Assembly: GCA_018606645.1 (NCBI GenBank)
Contig: JAGVRI010000015.1
Coordinates: 1-64,000 of the forward strand
DNA: 64,000 bases
Origin: Chloroflexota bacterium
Lineage (GTDB): Bacteria > Chloroflexota > Anaerolineae > JAAYZQ01
Reading direction: 5' to 3'
Shown here: positions 63,641 through 64,000 of the stretch, one piece after another
How positions within the stretch are numbered: position 1 is the first letter of the stretch
How the letters are laid out: each line of letters begins with the position of its first letter
Notes under the pieces: generated by a model
The model's database searches: none
Seen by the model: only the letters and a program-made list of their open reading frames with translations
What the model was told of the DNA's origin: nothing
Program-made: the position numbers and the translations under genes

Positions 63641-64000
63641 GTGGCTGATAACCTGGATCGTTTTACCAAACGAGCACGACGGGTGCTGACCAAAGCAGGA
63701 GAAGAAGCTCGTCGTTTGAACCATCGGTTCATTGGGACCGAGCATATCCTGTTGGGCCTGGTATCCGAAGAGGGCGGTGTGGCCATGCGCGTGCTTCAGA
63801 GCCTGGATATCACCGCCGATCAGGTTCGCGCCGCCATCGAACGGGCGGTGGGTCGAGGGACCCGTCCCACCTTCACCCAACCGACCCTGACCCCTCGCAC
63901 CAAACGGGTGATTGAATTGGCCGTCGAGGAGGCCCGTCAGTTGGGACACCACTATATCGGCACCGAGCACCTGCTACTGGGGCTGGTCCGTGAAGGGGAA
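63641..64000 (+). CDS. clpC: ClpC-type AAA+ protease ATPase, N-terminal part (cut by window edge)
   Basis: 120 residues visible from GTG 63641 behind AAAGGA; the frame is open at the edge. It is the Clp N-domain with both repeats: FTKRARRVLTKAGEEARRLNHRFIGTEHILLGLVSEEGG and LTPRTKRVIELAVEEARQLGHHYIGTEHLLLGLVREGE. The sequence is closest in pattern to ClpC (two identical GTEHILLGL-type repeats) rather than ClpA or ClpB, but the ATPase domains are outside the window. A TATAAT (63591-63596) upstream has no clear -35. Confidence 0.9.
   Translation, partial: MADNLDRFTKRARRVLTKAGEEARRLNHRFIGTEHILLGLVSEEGGVAMRVLQSLDITADQVRAAIERAVGRGTRPTFTQPTLTPRTKRVIELAVEEARQLGHHYIGTEHLLLGLVREGE

Overview
The window looks like a contig from a GC-rich bacterium of the phylum Chloroflexota (Anaerolineae-like). 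This is inference from gene content: a spoVS gene outside a sporulation cluster, Thr/Pro-rich spacers in membrane proteins, a mevalonate-type decarboxylase, a split lysine-ketoglutarate reductase/saccharopine dehydrogenase pair, PI-type phospholipid genes, and CIRCE-controlled hrcA-grpE-dnaK-dnaJ. Promoters are mostly canonical TTGACA/17/TATAAT-like, so many can be read directly. No insertion sequence with an intact transposase, no CRISPR array and no phage genes were seen.

Layout. 1-5 kb: an hdrA-mvhD-mvhG-mvhA set (heterodisulfide reductase-linked NiFe hydrogenase) with its maturation peptidase. hdrA is cut by the left edge and is read through an in-frame TGA that is almost certainly selenocysteine. 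5-8.3 kb: a REC-histidine kinase hybrid overlapping the peptidase gene, and a convergent cache-domain histidine kinase. 8.5-15.6 kb: a leftward operon (divergent RsmI-like methyltransferase, SIS-type sugar-phosphate isomerase, MFS carrier, ABC exporter, amidohydrolase) behind a tRNA-Arg(CCU) and a tiny basic protein. 15.6-21.8 kb: AAC(3)-like acetyltransferase, lipid kinase, ornithine aminotransferase, and the two-gene saccharopine pathway behind a long structured leader. 22-23.3 kb: a second selenoprotein gene (small YuzD-like thioredoxin fold with C-x4-U) plus a two-domain protein disulfide oxidoreductase, under a strong promoter overlapped by a CsoR/CstR-type operator. 24-35.8 kb: mixed housekeeping genes (DUF1028, birA, Fur, GT39-like, radical SAM, response regulator, holB, ricT/PSP1, spoVS, sulfite-oxidase-like protein, CBM48, DUF429). 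36-42.5 kb: secreted LysM/PA14 protein, CBS-ACT protein, zinc-ribbon membrane protein, and a leftward mvaD - iscU::iscX fusion - rseP operon. 42.5-43.2 kb: a second copy of the structured leader, in front of a DUF6506 gene. 43-50 kb: the heat-shock operon followed by prmA and rsmE. 50-55.4 kb: aminotransferase, sirtuin, endonuclease V, then acyltransferase, CDP-alcohol phosphotransferase and Ca2+/H+ antiporter. 55.5-62 kb: asnS, a TolB-like lipoprotein and a MacAB-like efflux system. 62-64 kb: ribosomal protein S1 and the start of clpC.

Main points for a second look: (1) two UGA-selenocysteine genes, each with a SECIS-like hairpin at the right distance, that standard gene callers would truncate; (2) the CsoR/CstR-operator-controlled selenoprotein-PDO operon, which looks like an undescribed thiol/persulfide redox module; (3) a conserved, paired RNA-like element of about 130-150 nt found twice in long 5' leaders directly before unrelated genes; (4) an IscU-IscX fusion; (5) several promoters whose spacing implies leaderless mRNAs.
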